In this document: piece after piece, positions 1-6,113 of the stretch
Layout of the letters: every line of letters starts with the position of its first letter
Numbering within the stretch: position 1 is the stretch's first letter
DNA from: Clostridia bacterium
GTDB lineage: Bacteria > Bacillota_A > Clostridia > Christensenellales > Aristaeellaceae
NCBI GenBank assembly: GCA_017399225.1
Contig: JAFQEB010000029.1
Location: 1 to 13,563 of the forward strand
Reading direction: 5' to 3'
Length of the DNA stretch: 13,563 nt
Translations under genes and position numbers: made by a program
The notes under the pieces: generated by a model
What the model was told of the DNA's origin: nothing
Seen by the model: only the letters and a program-made list of their open reading frames with translations
Database searches by the model: none

Positions 1-1959
1 GTCATCGACAACCCCCGCAAGATCGCCGACCAGGTCGAGAAATTGCAGCTCTTCCCCATCCATCCCAAGGGCGAGGACACCTTCCAGCCCCTGTGGGAGG
101 ACGCGGCGGACAACATTCAAAACATGACCTGGGGCCGCGCAAAGGAGATGTACGGCGAGGAACTGCCGGAAATCGTCGTGGCCCGCATTGAGAAGGAGCT
201 CAAATCCATTATCGGCTACGGCTTCGCGACGCTGTACAACATCGCCCAGAAGCTGGTGAAGAAGTCCAACGACGACGGCTATCTGGTGGGCTCGCGTGGC
301 TCCGTCGGCTCGTCCTTTGTCGCGCATATGTGCGGCATCACGGAGGTCAACGCGCTGCCGCCCCATTACCGCTGCGTGCACTGCCGCAAGGGCTTCTTCG
401 ATGTGGACAAGGCCACTTACAAGATGGGCGTTGACCTGCCCGACAAGGACTGCCCCATCTGCGGCAAGAACCTTGCCAAGGATGGCTTCGACATCCCCTT
501 CGAGGTCTTCCTGGGCTTCGAGGGCGACAAGGTGCCCGATATCGACCTGAACTTCTCCGGCGAATATCAGAACCGCGCCCATCATTATGTCGAGGAGCTC
601 TTCGGCAAGGATCACGTCTTCCGCGCGGGCACGATCTCCGGTCTGGCGGAAAAGACCGCCTACGGCTATGTGGCCAAGTACTTCGAGGAGCGGGGCATCC
701 AGGTCGGCAACACCGAGAAGGAGCGCCTGGCCGCCGGCTGCGAGGGCGTAAAAAAGACCACCGGTCAGCACCCGGGCGGCATGGTCGTCGTGCCCAAGGA
801 GTACGATATCTGCCAGTTCACCGCCGTGCAGCACCCGGCCGACGACCTCGATTCCGACTTCACCACCACCCATTTCGACTTCAACTCCATGCACGACATT
901 CTGGTCAAGCTGGACTGTCTGGGCCACGTCGATCCCACCGTTCTGCACATGTTGGCGGAGATCACCGACACGCCCACCGAGGCCGTCCCCCTGGATGATA
1001 TCCCGGTGCGCACCCTCTTCTCCAGCCCGGAGGCCCTGGGCGTGACCCCGGAGGACATTGACTGCTCCACCGGCACGCTGGGCATCCCGGAATTCGGCAC
1101 CAACTTCGTCCGCGGTATGCTGGATGACACCAAGCCCTCCACCATGGAGGAGCTGGTGCGCATCTCCGGCCTCAGCCACGGCACGGACGTTTGGCTGGGC
1201 AACGCGCAGGATCTGGTGCGTTCCGGCACGGCGAAGCTGAGCGAGTGCGTGTGCTGCCGTGACGACATCATGAACTACCTCATCGACAAGGGCGTCGCGC
1301 CCAAGATGGCCTTCACCACGATGGAGTCCGTCCGTAAGGGCAAGGGCCTCAAGCCCGAAATGGAGCAGGCCATGCTGGACGCCAAGGTGCCGGAGTGGTT
1401 CATGGACTCCTGCAAGAAGATCAAGTACATGTTCCCCAAGGGGCACGCGGTGGCTTACGTCATGTCGTCCCTGCGCGTGGCGTGGTATAAGGTGCATCGC
1501 CCGCTGGCCTACTATGCGGCCTACTTCACATTGCGCGGCAAGGGCTTTGACGCGACCACCATGATCGCCGATCCGGACACCATCCGGGCGAAGATCAAGG
1601 CCATCAAGGAAGACCCCAACGCCTCCGGTGCGGACGGCGACGCGCTGACCTCCCTCGAGCTCGTGCTGGAGATGAACATGCGCGGCTTCCGTTTCCTGCC
1701 GGCTGACCTGTATAAATCCCATGTGACCCGCTTCCAGATGGAGGACGAGAAGTCCCTGCGCGTACCCTTCACCAGCCTTGGCGGCCTGGGCGAGAGCGTG
1801 GCGGAGTCCATCGTCCGCGAGCGCGAGAAGGCGCCGTTCCTCTCCATTGAGGATCTGCGTGACCGCGCCCATGTGCCCTCATCCATTATTGAAATGCTCC
1901 GCACCCACGGCAGCCTCGAGGGCCTGAGCGAAACGAGCCAGGTGAGCATGTTCTTCTGA
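1..1959 (+). CDS. polC: DNA polymerase III alpha subunit, PolC type (C-terminal part, 5' end outside window)
   Basis: Replicative DNA polymerase of Firmicutes, acting at the fork with the beta clamp. The reading frame is open from base 1, so the gene starts upstream; 652 residues are present, under half of the roughly 1440 usual for PolC. A TTG at 43 is internal, not a start. Numbering from base 1, GSRGSVGSS lies at residues 97-105, a four-cysteine zinc site at C125, C128, C151 and C154, and the catalytic PDIDLNFSG motif with acids D180 and D182. The likely third catalytic acid is D305 in KLDCLGH. A helix-hairpin-helix-like stretch (SIEDLRDRA) lies near the end. The C-terminus QVSMFF fits a clamp-binding motif like the QLSLF of other PolC proteins. 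No frameshift is seen. The next gene is 159 bases away and separated by a structured repeat, so polC is probably the end of its own transcript. Confidence 0.98.
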   Translation, partial: VIDNPRKIADQVEKLQLFPIHPKGEDTFQPLWEDAADNIQNMTWGRAKEMYGEELPEIVVARIEKELKSIIGYGFATLYNIAQKLVKKSNDDGYLVGSRGSVGSSFVAHMCGITEVNALPPHYRCVHCRKGFFDVDKATYKMGVDLPDKDCPICGKNLAKDGFDIPFEVFLGFEGDKVPDIDLNFSGEYQNRAHHYVEELFGKDHVFRAGTISGLAEKTAYGYVAKYFEERGIQVGNTEKERLAAGCEGVKKTTGQHPGGMVVVPKEYDICQFTAVQHPADDLDSDFTTTHFDFNSMHDILVKLDCLGHVDPTVLHMLAEITDTPTEAVPLDDIPVRTLFSSPEALGVTPEDIDCSTGTLGIPEFGTNFVRGMLDDTKPSTMEELVRISGLSHGTDVWLGNAQDLVRSGTAKLSECVCCRDDIMNYLIDKGVAPKMAFTTMESVRKGKGLKPEMEQAMLDAKVPEWFMDSCKKIKYMFPKGHAVAYVMSSLRVAWYKVHRPLAYYAAYFTLRGKGFDATTMIADPDTIRAKIKAIKEDPNASGADGDALTSLELVLEMNMRGFRFLPADLYKSHVTRFQMEDEKSLRVPFTSLGGLGESVAESIVREREKAPFLSIEDLRDRAHVPSSIIEMLRTHGSLEGLSETSQVSMFF

Positions 1960-1990
1960 TGGCATTCGACGCCGGTTCCCAACACGCCAA

Positions 1991-2067
1991 AAGGCTCTCC
2001 CTTTGGGAGAGCTCCCGCGAAGCGGGTGAGAGGGTTCTGCGTCCGCAGACGCGCCCCGTGCGGAACC
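1991..2067. repeat. Structured intergenic repeat of clostridial type, three hairpins
   Basis: The polC/hypothetical-gene gap holds three stems in a row. The first is GCTCTCCC (1994-2001) with GGGAGAGC (2005-2012) and loop TTT. The second is CCCGC (2014-2018) with GCGGG (2022-2026) and loop GAA. The third is a longer imperfect stem joining 2033-2041 to 2059-2067 (GGTTCTGCG with TGCGGAACC, two G-T wobbles). From memory of clostridial genomes, the first two stems followed by GAGAGGGTT resemble a widespread dispersed element that is often mis-called as protein on the opposite strand. There is no U-tract, so it is not a canonical terminator, though it could still slow or stabilise the polC transcript end. 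Confidence 0.65.
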
Positions 2068-2118
2068 GTTTAGTCCGAAATTCACAAAAGCTACCCCATC
2101 TCTGAAAGGAGTATCCCC

Positions 2119-2946
2119 ATGACCACCACCAAGACCCGTTCCCGCGTCTGCGCCATCGGCAGCGAGGAGGACATGCTGCTTCTGTGCCGGACGCTGCTGA
2201 ACAACCGCGGCTGGCTGGAAGAGCCCGAGGAGGGCCTGCCGCCCCTGACGCTGGAGCAGCTCATCGGGCAGATCCATCACCATGCCCGCAAGGAGGGCGG
2301 TGAGGAATGCACCTTCTTCTACGACATGGTGGCGGAGCATCCCTACGGCGCGGCGCTGGCCGAGGTGTGCCGGATGGATATCCGCCGTCACCCCACGGGC
2401 ATGTGGACGGCCTGCTTCATCTACGGCGGCGATACCTCCTTTCAGGCAGAGGACTGGCTGAGCCTGCACCGCCAGTGCCGGGGCCTGCTGATGCTGGCCA
2501 TGTATGCCGACTGGGATTTCGGCGTGGAAAAGGGCATGAAGATCATCTCCGGCGGCAAGGTACACGACGAGTGGTCGCACATGGCGGAAGTCTGGCTGTG
2601 GCTGATGGCAGCGTATGAGGTGGGCTTCCCGCCGGAAGAATCGGTGGAACGGCTGCGCAAGCTGCGCCGTACCTTCGAGCGCGAGGAGTTCGACATGACC
2701 ATCGGCGAAGTGCTGCTCAGCGCCATCGACAACCTGACGGAGCTGGGCGAGATGACCGCTGACCCGGCCGCGCTGGCTGAGGAGATCGGCCGATGCCGGG
2801 CGGAGAAGGATTTCACCGGCCTCATGGACGTGTATCTGCTCATCGCCGGCACCGTGCTGTGGGAGACCGCCCACAATCATCTGTGGATCGCCAATTTGAA
2901 GGCTGTGCATGACGCATGGATCGCTGCCGAGGGCGAGGACGCCTGA
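2119..2946 (+). CDS. Hypothetical cytoplasmic protein, 275 aa
   Basis: I do not recognise this family. The start is ATG 2119 with AAAGGAG at 2105-2111, seven bases upstream. The protein has no signal peptide or membrane segment and looks acidic and largely helical. It has aromatic-rich patches, MWTACFIYGGD around residues 95-105 and EWSHMAEVWLWLMAAYEVGF at about 151-170, and a charged helix ERLRKLRRTFEREEFD at about 177-192. Histidines cluster at 53-55 (HHH), and the cysteines are scattered without a CxxC motif, so no metal site or active site can be claimed. It sits alone between the repeat after polC and a strong terminator, so it is probably monocistronic. Codon use resembles its neighbours and the reading frame is clean, which makes it a real gene of unknown role. 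Confidence 0.85.
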   Translation: MTTTKTRSRVCAIGSEEDMLLLCRTLLNNRGWLEEPEEGLPPLTLEQLIGQIHHHARKEGGEECTFFYDMVAEHPYGAALAEVCRMDIRRHPTGMWTACFIYGGDTSFQAEDWLSLHRQCRGLLMLAMYADWDFGVEKGMKIISGGKVHDEWSHMAEVWLWLMAAYEVGFPPEESVERLRKLRRTFEREEFDMTIGEVLLSAIDNLTELGEMTADPAALAEEIGRCRAEKDFTGLMDVYLLIAGTVLWETAHNHLWIANLKAVHDAWIAAEGEDA

Positions 2947-2977
2947 CGCGGTTTCGGTTCGCGGGTATGACATTTCA

Positions 2978-3013
2978 GCCGCCCTGACGTGGTGTTGGGG
3001 CGGCTTTTGTTTG
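2978..3013 (+). terminator. Intrinsic terminator after the 275-aa hypothetical gene
   Basis: GCCGCCC (2978-2984) pairs with GGGCGGC (2998-3004) across a 13-base loop and is followed by TTTTGTTTG. It lies 32 bases after the stop codon at 2946, the classic arrangement for a rho-independent terminator, and isolates the gene from the GNAT gene downstream. Confidence 0.85.
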
Positions 3014-3102
3014 TCCGTGCGAAAATTTGTTCGCATCCTTGCAGGGGAATGGCGTGAATGCGCAGAATAAGAACGTATATTCTCTTTAAGGAGGCGCCAA
3101 TC

Positions 3103-3654
3103 ATGAATGTTTACGAAACCTGCCCCGTGTTCATCACCCCGCGCTTCACGCTGCGGCTGATCCGGGAGGAGGATGCGCCCGGCCTGCTGAGCGTTTACAG
3201 CGACAAGGTCGCCCAGCCCTATTTCAATGCGGACAACTGCACCAGCCGCTTCTGCTACACGACGCTGCGGGAGATGCAGGAATGCGTCGATATGTGGGTG
3301 TATGCCTACCGGCAGGGGTGGTTCGTGCGCTGGACGATCCTGCTGGAGGACGGGCGGCCCGTGGGTACGGCGGAGATGTTCCGCCGGGACGACGGCGACG
3401 ACGGCCGGGGCTGCGGCGTGCTGCGCGTGGACGTGAAGCGCATGTATGAATTCACCGACGTGTTCGACGAAATGCTGGAGGTGATGCTGGCGCCGCTGCA
3501 TGAGCATTTCGGCTGCGGGGAGATCCTCACCAAGGCGCCCTCCTTCGCCCATCAGCGGCAGGAGGCGCTGCGGATGCACGGCTTCACCCCTGCCGGGCCG
3601 CAGAAGGGGCAGAACGGCCTTGTATTCAACGATTACTGGAGCCACCGGGCATAA
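3103..3654 (+). CDS. GNAT-family N-acetyltransferase-like protein, 183 aa
   Basis: Predicted cytoplasmic acetyl-CoA-dependent acyltransferase of the RimJ/RimL-like GNAT group; the substrate is unknown. The start at ATG 3103 is chosen because TAAGGAGG (3087-3094) sits 8 bases upstream. An in-frame ATG at 3058 has only a weak AGGGGA before it. Family features are the opening ITPRFTLRLIREEDAPGLL (residues 11-29), the central strand pair WTILLEDGRPVGTAEMF (77-93), and a C-terminal helix and strand HQRQEALRMHGFTPA (150-164), the usual end of the fold. The acetyl-CoA loop (RxxGxG/A) is not obvious: the matching region, VLRVDVKRMYEFTDVFDEML (about 106-125), lacks glycines, so catalytic activity is uncertain. 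The gene precedes yabP by 46 bases, which include a hairpin, and may be co-transcribed with it. Confidence 0.8.
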   Translation: MNVYETCPVFITPRFTLRLIREEDAPGLLSVYSDKVAQPYFNADNCTSRFCYTTLREMQECVDMWVYAYRQGWFVRWTILLEDGRPVGTAEMFRRDDGDDGRGCGVLRVDVKRMYEFTDVFDEMLEVMLAPLHEHFGCGEILTKAPSFAHQRQEALRMHGFTPAGPQKGQNGLVFNDYWSHRA

Positions 3655-3666
3655 GTGGCGGGCGGC

Positions 3667-3700
3667 GGGCATATCCTCCCTCAGGACAGGAGGGATGCCC
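3667..3700 (+). promoter_or_regulatory. Hairpin covering the yabP ribosome binding site
   Basis: The last 34 bases before the yabP ATG fold on themselves. GGGCAT (3667-3672) pairs with ATGCCC (3695-3700). After a one-base bulge (A3673), TCCTCC (3674-3679) pairs with GGAGGG (3689-3694), with one T-G wobble. The loop is the nine bases 3680-3688. The 12-pair stem contains almost the entire Shine-Dalgarno AGGAGGG (3688-3694), so ribosome access to yabP should depend on melting this stem or on ribosomes arriving from the gene upstream. The pairing is read directly from the sequence; the regulatory role is inferred. Confidence 0.55.
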
Positions 3701-3976
3701 ATGAACGAACCGGCTTCCAAGCCCTACGGCCTGACCCTTGACCGCCGGGAGAAGGCGGTGCTGACCGGCGTGACCGACGTGGAGCGCTTTGACGAGAGCG
3801 AGGTGGTGCTCCACACCCACGGGGGCCGTCTGACCCTGACGGGCTCAGGGCTGCATGTATCCAGTTTGCAGCTGGAGGAGGGCCGTCTCCTGGTGGACGG
3901 CGCCATCGACGGCGTGCAGTACGACGGCAGCGGGCCGGTGCGGCGGGGCGGGTTTTTCCGCCGGGCGCTGGGATGA
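3701..3976 (+). CDS. yabP: Sporulation protein YabP
   Basis: YabP belongs to the YabP/YqfC family and is needed for normal spore formation in Bacillus, where it is made in the mother cell together with YabQ. This copy has 91 residues, close to the usual 90-100. The family pattern is clear: a basic-acidic opening, LTLDRREKAVLTGVTDVERF (residues 11-30), then FDESEVVLHTHGGRLTLTG (30-48) and LHVSSLQLEEGRLLVDGAID (51-70), ending in GVQYDG. It is predicted to be all-beta and soluble. ATG 3701 is preferred over the in-frame ATG 3695 because AGGAGGG (3688-3694) directly abuts the latter and sits six bases before the former. Its stop overlaps the start of yabQ (ATGA), indicating translational coupling. 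Translation may be held back by the hairpin just upstream. Confidence 0.93.
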   Translation: MNEPASKPYGLTLDRREKAVLTGVTDVERFDESEVVLHTHGGRLTLTGSGLHVSSLQLEEGRLLVDGAIDGVQYDGSGPVRRGGFFRRALG

Positions 3977-4320
3977 CCCTGGAGCTGCTCTTTGCCCGGG
4001 CGGCCCAGGGGCGGGTCTTTCTGCTGCTGACCGCAGGCGGCGCGGCCCTGGGCCTGCTGCTGCAGCTGGCGGGGCTTTTGCACCGGTGGAACCGCTTTGC
4101 GGGCATGGCGGCGGATGTGCTGTGGGCCTTTTCCGCCGGGGCCCTCGTGCTGCTGACGGCGCTGTACACCGGCACGGGTTTGCGGATGTACGGCCTGCTG
4201 GGCCTGCTGATCGGCCTGGCGCTCTACCGCGCGGGCGTGTATCCGCTGGTGCGGGGGCTGGCGGGGCTCGTGCAAAAATGGTCTTTTCATGGAAGTCAGG
4301 GAAACGGCAGGGACGGATAA
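3973..4320 (+). CDS. yabQ: Spore cortex biosynthesis protein YabQ
   Basis: YabQ is a small multi-spanning membrane protein needed for spore cortex assembly in Bacillus, acting in the outer forespore membrane. Identification rests on position (directly after yabP, before divIC), the ATGA overlap and the membrane profile, more than on any motif. The 115 residues show three hydrophobic stretches at roughly 15-37, 45-65 and 71-95, then a short basic tail. It is shorter than Bacillus YabQ (about 210 residues) but clostridial versions are often short. There is no good Shine-Dalgarno sequence of its own, in keeping with coupling to yabP. Unusually, it is followed by 377 bases without a gene, where divIC would normally come at once. 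Confidence 0.88.
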   Translation: MTLELLFARAAQGRVFLLLTAGGAALGLLLQLAGLLHRWNRFAGMAADVLWAFSAGALVLLTALYTGTGLRMYGLLGLLIGLALYRAGVYPLVRGLAGLVQKWSFHGSQGNGRDG

Positions 4321-4413
4321 TGAAAGAGCAGTTGTAATTTCCGCACCCCACCGCAGGTGGGGGCCGCCTCTCACTGCTATGAAAGAGAAGTCAAGCATGG
4401 GCGACGCGAGGAC

Positions 4414-4433
4414 TCCATGAACTTGTTCATGGA
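4414..4433. repeat. 20-base inverted repeat
   Basis: TCCATGAAC (4414-4422) and GTTCATGGA (4425-4433) are perfect reverse complements around a two-base centre. This could be a protein operator or the tip of a longer RNA stem. It stands in the less GC-rich part of the yabQ-divIC gap. Confidence 0.6.
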
Positions 4434-4537
4434 TCCGAGCCAAAGTGCACGCAACAAAGGAACACAAGCTTTCGTTTCCTCATATATCCATGCGCGTTCA
4501 GCTACAAAGGCATTGATCACTCAATCGCAGGAAGGGT

Positions 4538-4581
4538 CAAGGGATGAAATCCCTTGCGGGGTCCAGGGGCAGGGCCCCTGG
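4538..4581. repeat. Tandem hairpin repeat unit (GGGGTCCAGGGGC type)
   Basis: Two perfect stems follow one another: CAAGGGAT (4538-4545) with ATCCCTTG (4549-4556), loop GAA; then CCAGGGGC (4563-4570) with GCCCCTGG (4574-4581), loop AGG. The linker GCGGGGTC and the second stem resemble, from memory, a dispersed element found many times in clostridial genomes. No other copy is present in this window. Confidence 0.6.
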
Positions 4582-4697
4582 CCGTCGGAGACCCTCGCTT
4601 ACCGTGAAGAACAAAAATGTTTCTCCCCAGGCAGGAAAGCGGCCCACCGATGCAGAATCTTGATGGAACAGGAATGCTGCAGCAGGAGGGATGAAGG

Positions 4698-5042
4698 ATG
4701 GATCGCGGGCGCAGGGTCGTCACTTGGCGTTGGCTGGCCTTCATTCTGGTGCTGTTTGCGGTGGTTTTTGCCGTGGCGCTGCATGGCGTCATGTCCAGCC
4801 GCCGCGCCCTGGAGGAGCAGTACGCCCAGCAGGAGCAGCGCCTGGCGTCGATGGAGAACTATGTCGCCCAGCTCAAGACGGAGCTGGTGCGCGTGGGCAC
4901 GGACGACTATGTGGAGAATGCTGCCCGTGAAAGCGGCTTCTACCGCAGGGGTGAAATGCGCTTTGAGTTCTCCGATCCCCAGAAGCTGCAGAACTATACT
5001 GCCGAGGAGTGGCAGGTCATCATCGACGAAAAACTGTATTAA
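4698..5042 (+). CDS. divIC: Septum formation initiator, DivIC/FtsB family
   Basis: DivIC is a small bitopic membrane protein that works with FtsL and DivIB/FtsQ in the divisome, linking septal wall synthesis to the Z ring. The 114 residues show the standard layout: a basic cytoplasmic tail (1-11), one membrane span (about 12-31), a heptad-like coiled coil (about 35-67, RRALEEQYAQQEQRLASMEN) and the conserved post-coil segment TDDYVENAARESGFYRRGE (68-86), matching the usual D-x-Y-x-E-x-x-A-R-E pattern. The start is ATG 4698 with AGGAGGG at 4684-4690, seven bases upstream; the ATG at 4691 is in another frame and directly abuts the Shine-Dalgarno. Position after yabP-yabQ is the conserved one, although the usual tight spacing has been broken by the block upstream. 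Confidence 0.92.
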   Translation: MDRGRRVVTWRWLAFILVLFAVVFAVALHGVMSSRRALEEQYAQQEQRLASMENYVAQLKTELVRVGTDDYVENAARESGFYRRGEMRFEFSDPQKLQNYTAEEWQVIIDEKLY

Positions 5043-5044
5043 AC

Positions 5045-5074
5045 GGGTCTTTGCGTGCTGCAAAGGCCCTTTTT
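5045..5074 (+). terminator. Terminator-like hairpin between divIC and the Ppx/GppA gene
   Basis: GGGTCTTTGC (5045-5054) pairs with GCAAAGGCCC (5060-5069), ten pairs with one T-G wobble and a five-base loop, followed directly by TTTTT (5070-5074). It begins two bases after the divIC stop. The Shine-Dalgarno of the next gene starts only 13 bases after the T-run, and I see no promoter between them, so incomplete termination that lowers Ppx/GppA expression is plausible. Confidence 0.75.
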
Positions 5075-5098
5075 GATACGCAGGATGGAGGGTTGTGC

Positions 5099-5998
5099 AT
5101 GAAGGCGGCGGTCATCGGCATTGGGTCCAATTCCGTCAGGATGCTCCTGGCGGAGGTGGAAAATGGGGTTCTCACGCGACTCTCCCGGGACAGGGAGGGG
5201 ACGCGGCTGTTTGCCGGGCTGGATGAAGAGAAGCGCCTGTCCCGGGACGCGATGGAGAAATCTGCCGCGGCGGCGGCCCGCATGGCCCGCAGCGCCCGGG
5301 AGGCCGGGGCGCAGGAGATCCACATCTTTGCCACCAGCGCCACGCGGGATTCGGCCAACAAGGCGGATTTCGCCGCGCTGATCAGGGAGCGCACCGGCCT
5401 GCCGCTGGAGATCTGCACCGGGGACGAGGAGGCGGCCCTGTCCTTCTACGGCGCCACCGACGGCGGCGATTCCGGCGTGATCGATATCGGCGGCGGCTCG
5501 ACGGAGATCATCATCGGCTCCGGCATGGACATCTTCTGCGGCTTTTCCTGCCAGATGGGCGCGGTGCGCCTGGCGGGGCTGACGCCCATCCGCGACCACG
5601 GCGATATCCCCCATGTGGAGGCCATGGCGGCGGAGATCCTGCGGGAGCAGCTGCGGCTCCACCCGGCCCTGACCATGCCGGGCAAGTGGTACGGCACCGG
5701 CGGCACCTTCACCACGCTGGCGGCCATCGTGCGGGGCGTGCACTGGACGGAGCGCACCTATATGCACGGCACCGTGCTGACGGCGGAGGATGTGGAGCGG
5801 GTGGCGCGCCAGCTGGCGGGCCTGACGGTCGAGGAGCGGCGGAGCTTGCCCGGGCTGCAGCCCAACCGCGCGGATATCATCGTGCACGGCATCTGCATCC
5901 TGCTGGCCTGTATGCACACGATGGGCATCAGGGAGATCGCCGTGAGCGAGTACGGCAACCTGGATGGATACCTCTGCCATGCGTATCAGGCAAAGTGA
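5099..5998 (+). CDS. Ppx/GppA family phosphatase (short, single actin-like fold form)
   Basis: Predicted exopolyphosphatase or (p)ppGpp-related phosphatase of the sugar kinase/actin ATPase fold, cytoplasmic. At 299 residues it matches the short clostridial form lacking the C-terminal helical domain of E. coli Ppx. Phosphate-binding motifs in order are GSNSVRMLLAE (9-19), FATSATRDSANKADF (77-91), TGDEEAALSFYGA (107-119) with the candidate catalytic Glu at 110 or 111, DIGGGSTE (129-136), GTGGTFTTLAA (199-209) and LPGLQPNRADII (250-261). The frame extends upstream, but ATG 5099 is taken because GGAGGG (5087-5092) lies six bases before it and the family begins there. Residue 7 is Gly where family members usually carry the Asp of DxGSNS. 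It follows divIC by 56 bases, a gene order seen in other clostridia. Whether the substrate is polyphosphate or a nucleotide cannot be told. Confidence 0.9.
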   Translation: MKAAVIGIGSNSVRMLLAEVENGVLTRLSRDREGTRLFAGLDEEKRLSRDAMEKSAAAAARMARSAREAGAQEIHIFATSATRDSANKADFAALIRERTGLPLEICTGDEEAALSFYGATDGGDSGVIDIGGGSTEIIIGSGMDIFCGFSCQMGAVRLAGLTPIRDHGDIPHVEAMAAEILREQLRLHPALTMPGKWYGTGGTFTTLAAIVRGVHWTERTYMHGTVLTAEDVERVARQLAGLTVEERRSLPGLQPNRADIIVHGICILLACMHTMGIREIAVSEYGNLDGYLCHAYQAK

Positions 5999-6028
5999 AC
6001 GTTTACGGAAAATTCACAGGAAACACAC

Positions 6029-6056
6029 AGCGCCGCCTTGCATCCGGGGCGGCGCT
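6029..6056 (+). other. Hairpin between the Ppx/GppA gene and the foldase gene, overlapping a promoter
   Basis: AGCGCCGCC (6029-6037) pairs perfectly with GGCGGCGCT (6048-6056) around a ten-base loop. It stands 31 bases after the Ppx/GppA stop and could end that transcript, but it is followed by CATGTATAATGG and not a T-run. The loop starts with the -35 box of the downstream promoter and the right arm lies in the promoter spacer. Confidence 0.6.
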
Positions 6057-6066
6057 CATGTATAAT
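6038..6066 (+). promoter_or_regulatory. Sigma-A type promoter of the foldase lipoprotein gene
   Basis: TTGCAT (6038-6043), a 17-base spacer, then a perfect TATAAT (6061-6066). Transcription should begin near 6073, giving a leader of about 40 bases with a CGCC/GGCG inverted repeat at 6075-6087 and GGGAGAG (6100-6106) before ATG 6114. Confidence 0.75.
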
Positions 6067-6113
6067 GGATGAAGCGCCCCTGGGGCGATTATTGTGAATG
6101 GGAGAGATCTTAT

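Larger units (their letters stand above)
4321..4697. other. 377-base gene-free block between yabQ and divIC
   Basis: No convincing gene is seen here; a plus-strand open frame from 4357 runs on out of frame over divIC and has no family character. The block holds four hairpins. The first, CCCCACC (4346-4352) with GGTGGGG (4356-4362) and loop GCA, lies just after yabQ and could stop or slow its transcript, though it lacks a T-run. Then come a 20-base near-perfect palindrome at 4414-4433 and a tandem hairpin pair at 4538-4581. The middle part, about 4370-4530, is visibly less GC-rich than the flanking genes. No good sigma-A promoter for divIC was found. The block looks like one or more dispersed elements inserted into a normally tight gene pair. 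Confidence 0.6.

Noticed and set aside
3039..3081. Possible promoter for the GNAT gene (TTGCAG with TATATT)
   Set aside because: The spacing between the boxes is 31 bases, far from 17, and closer -10 candidates are poor.
1879..3720. 613-codon open frame on the minus strand
   Set aside because: It runs antisense through the end of polC, the repeat, the hypothetical gene, a terminator and the GNAT gene; the part over the repeat is the typical false protein of this element.
4370..4530. Possible riboswitch upstream of divIC
   Set aside because: I found none of the conserved sequence blocks of T-box, c-di-GMP or other known classes that I can recognise.
4357..5076. 239-codon plus-strand frame across the yabQ-divIC gap
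   Set aside because: It continues out of frame through divIC, and its sequence over the gap is translated repeats.
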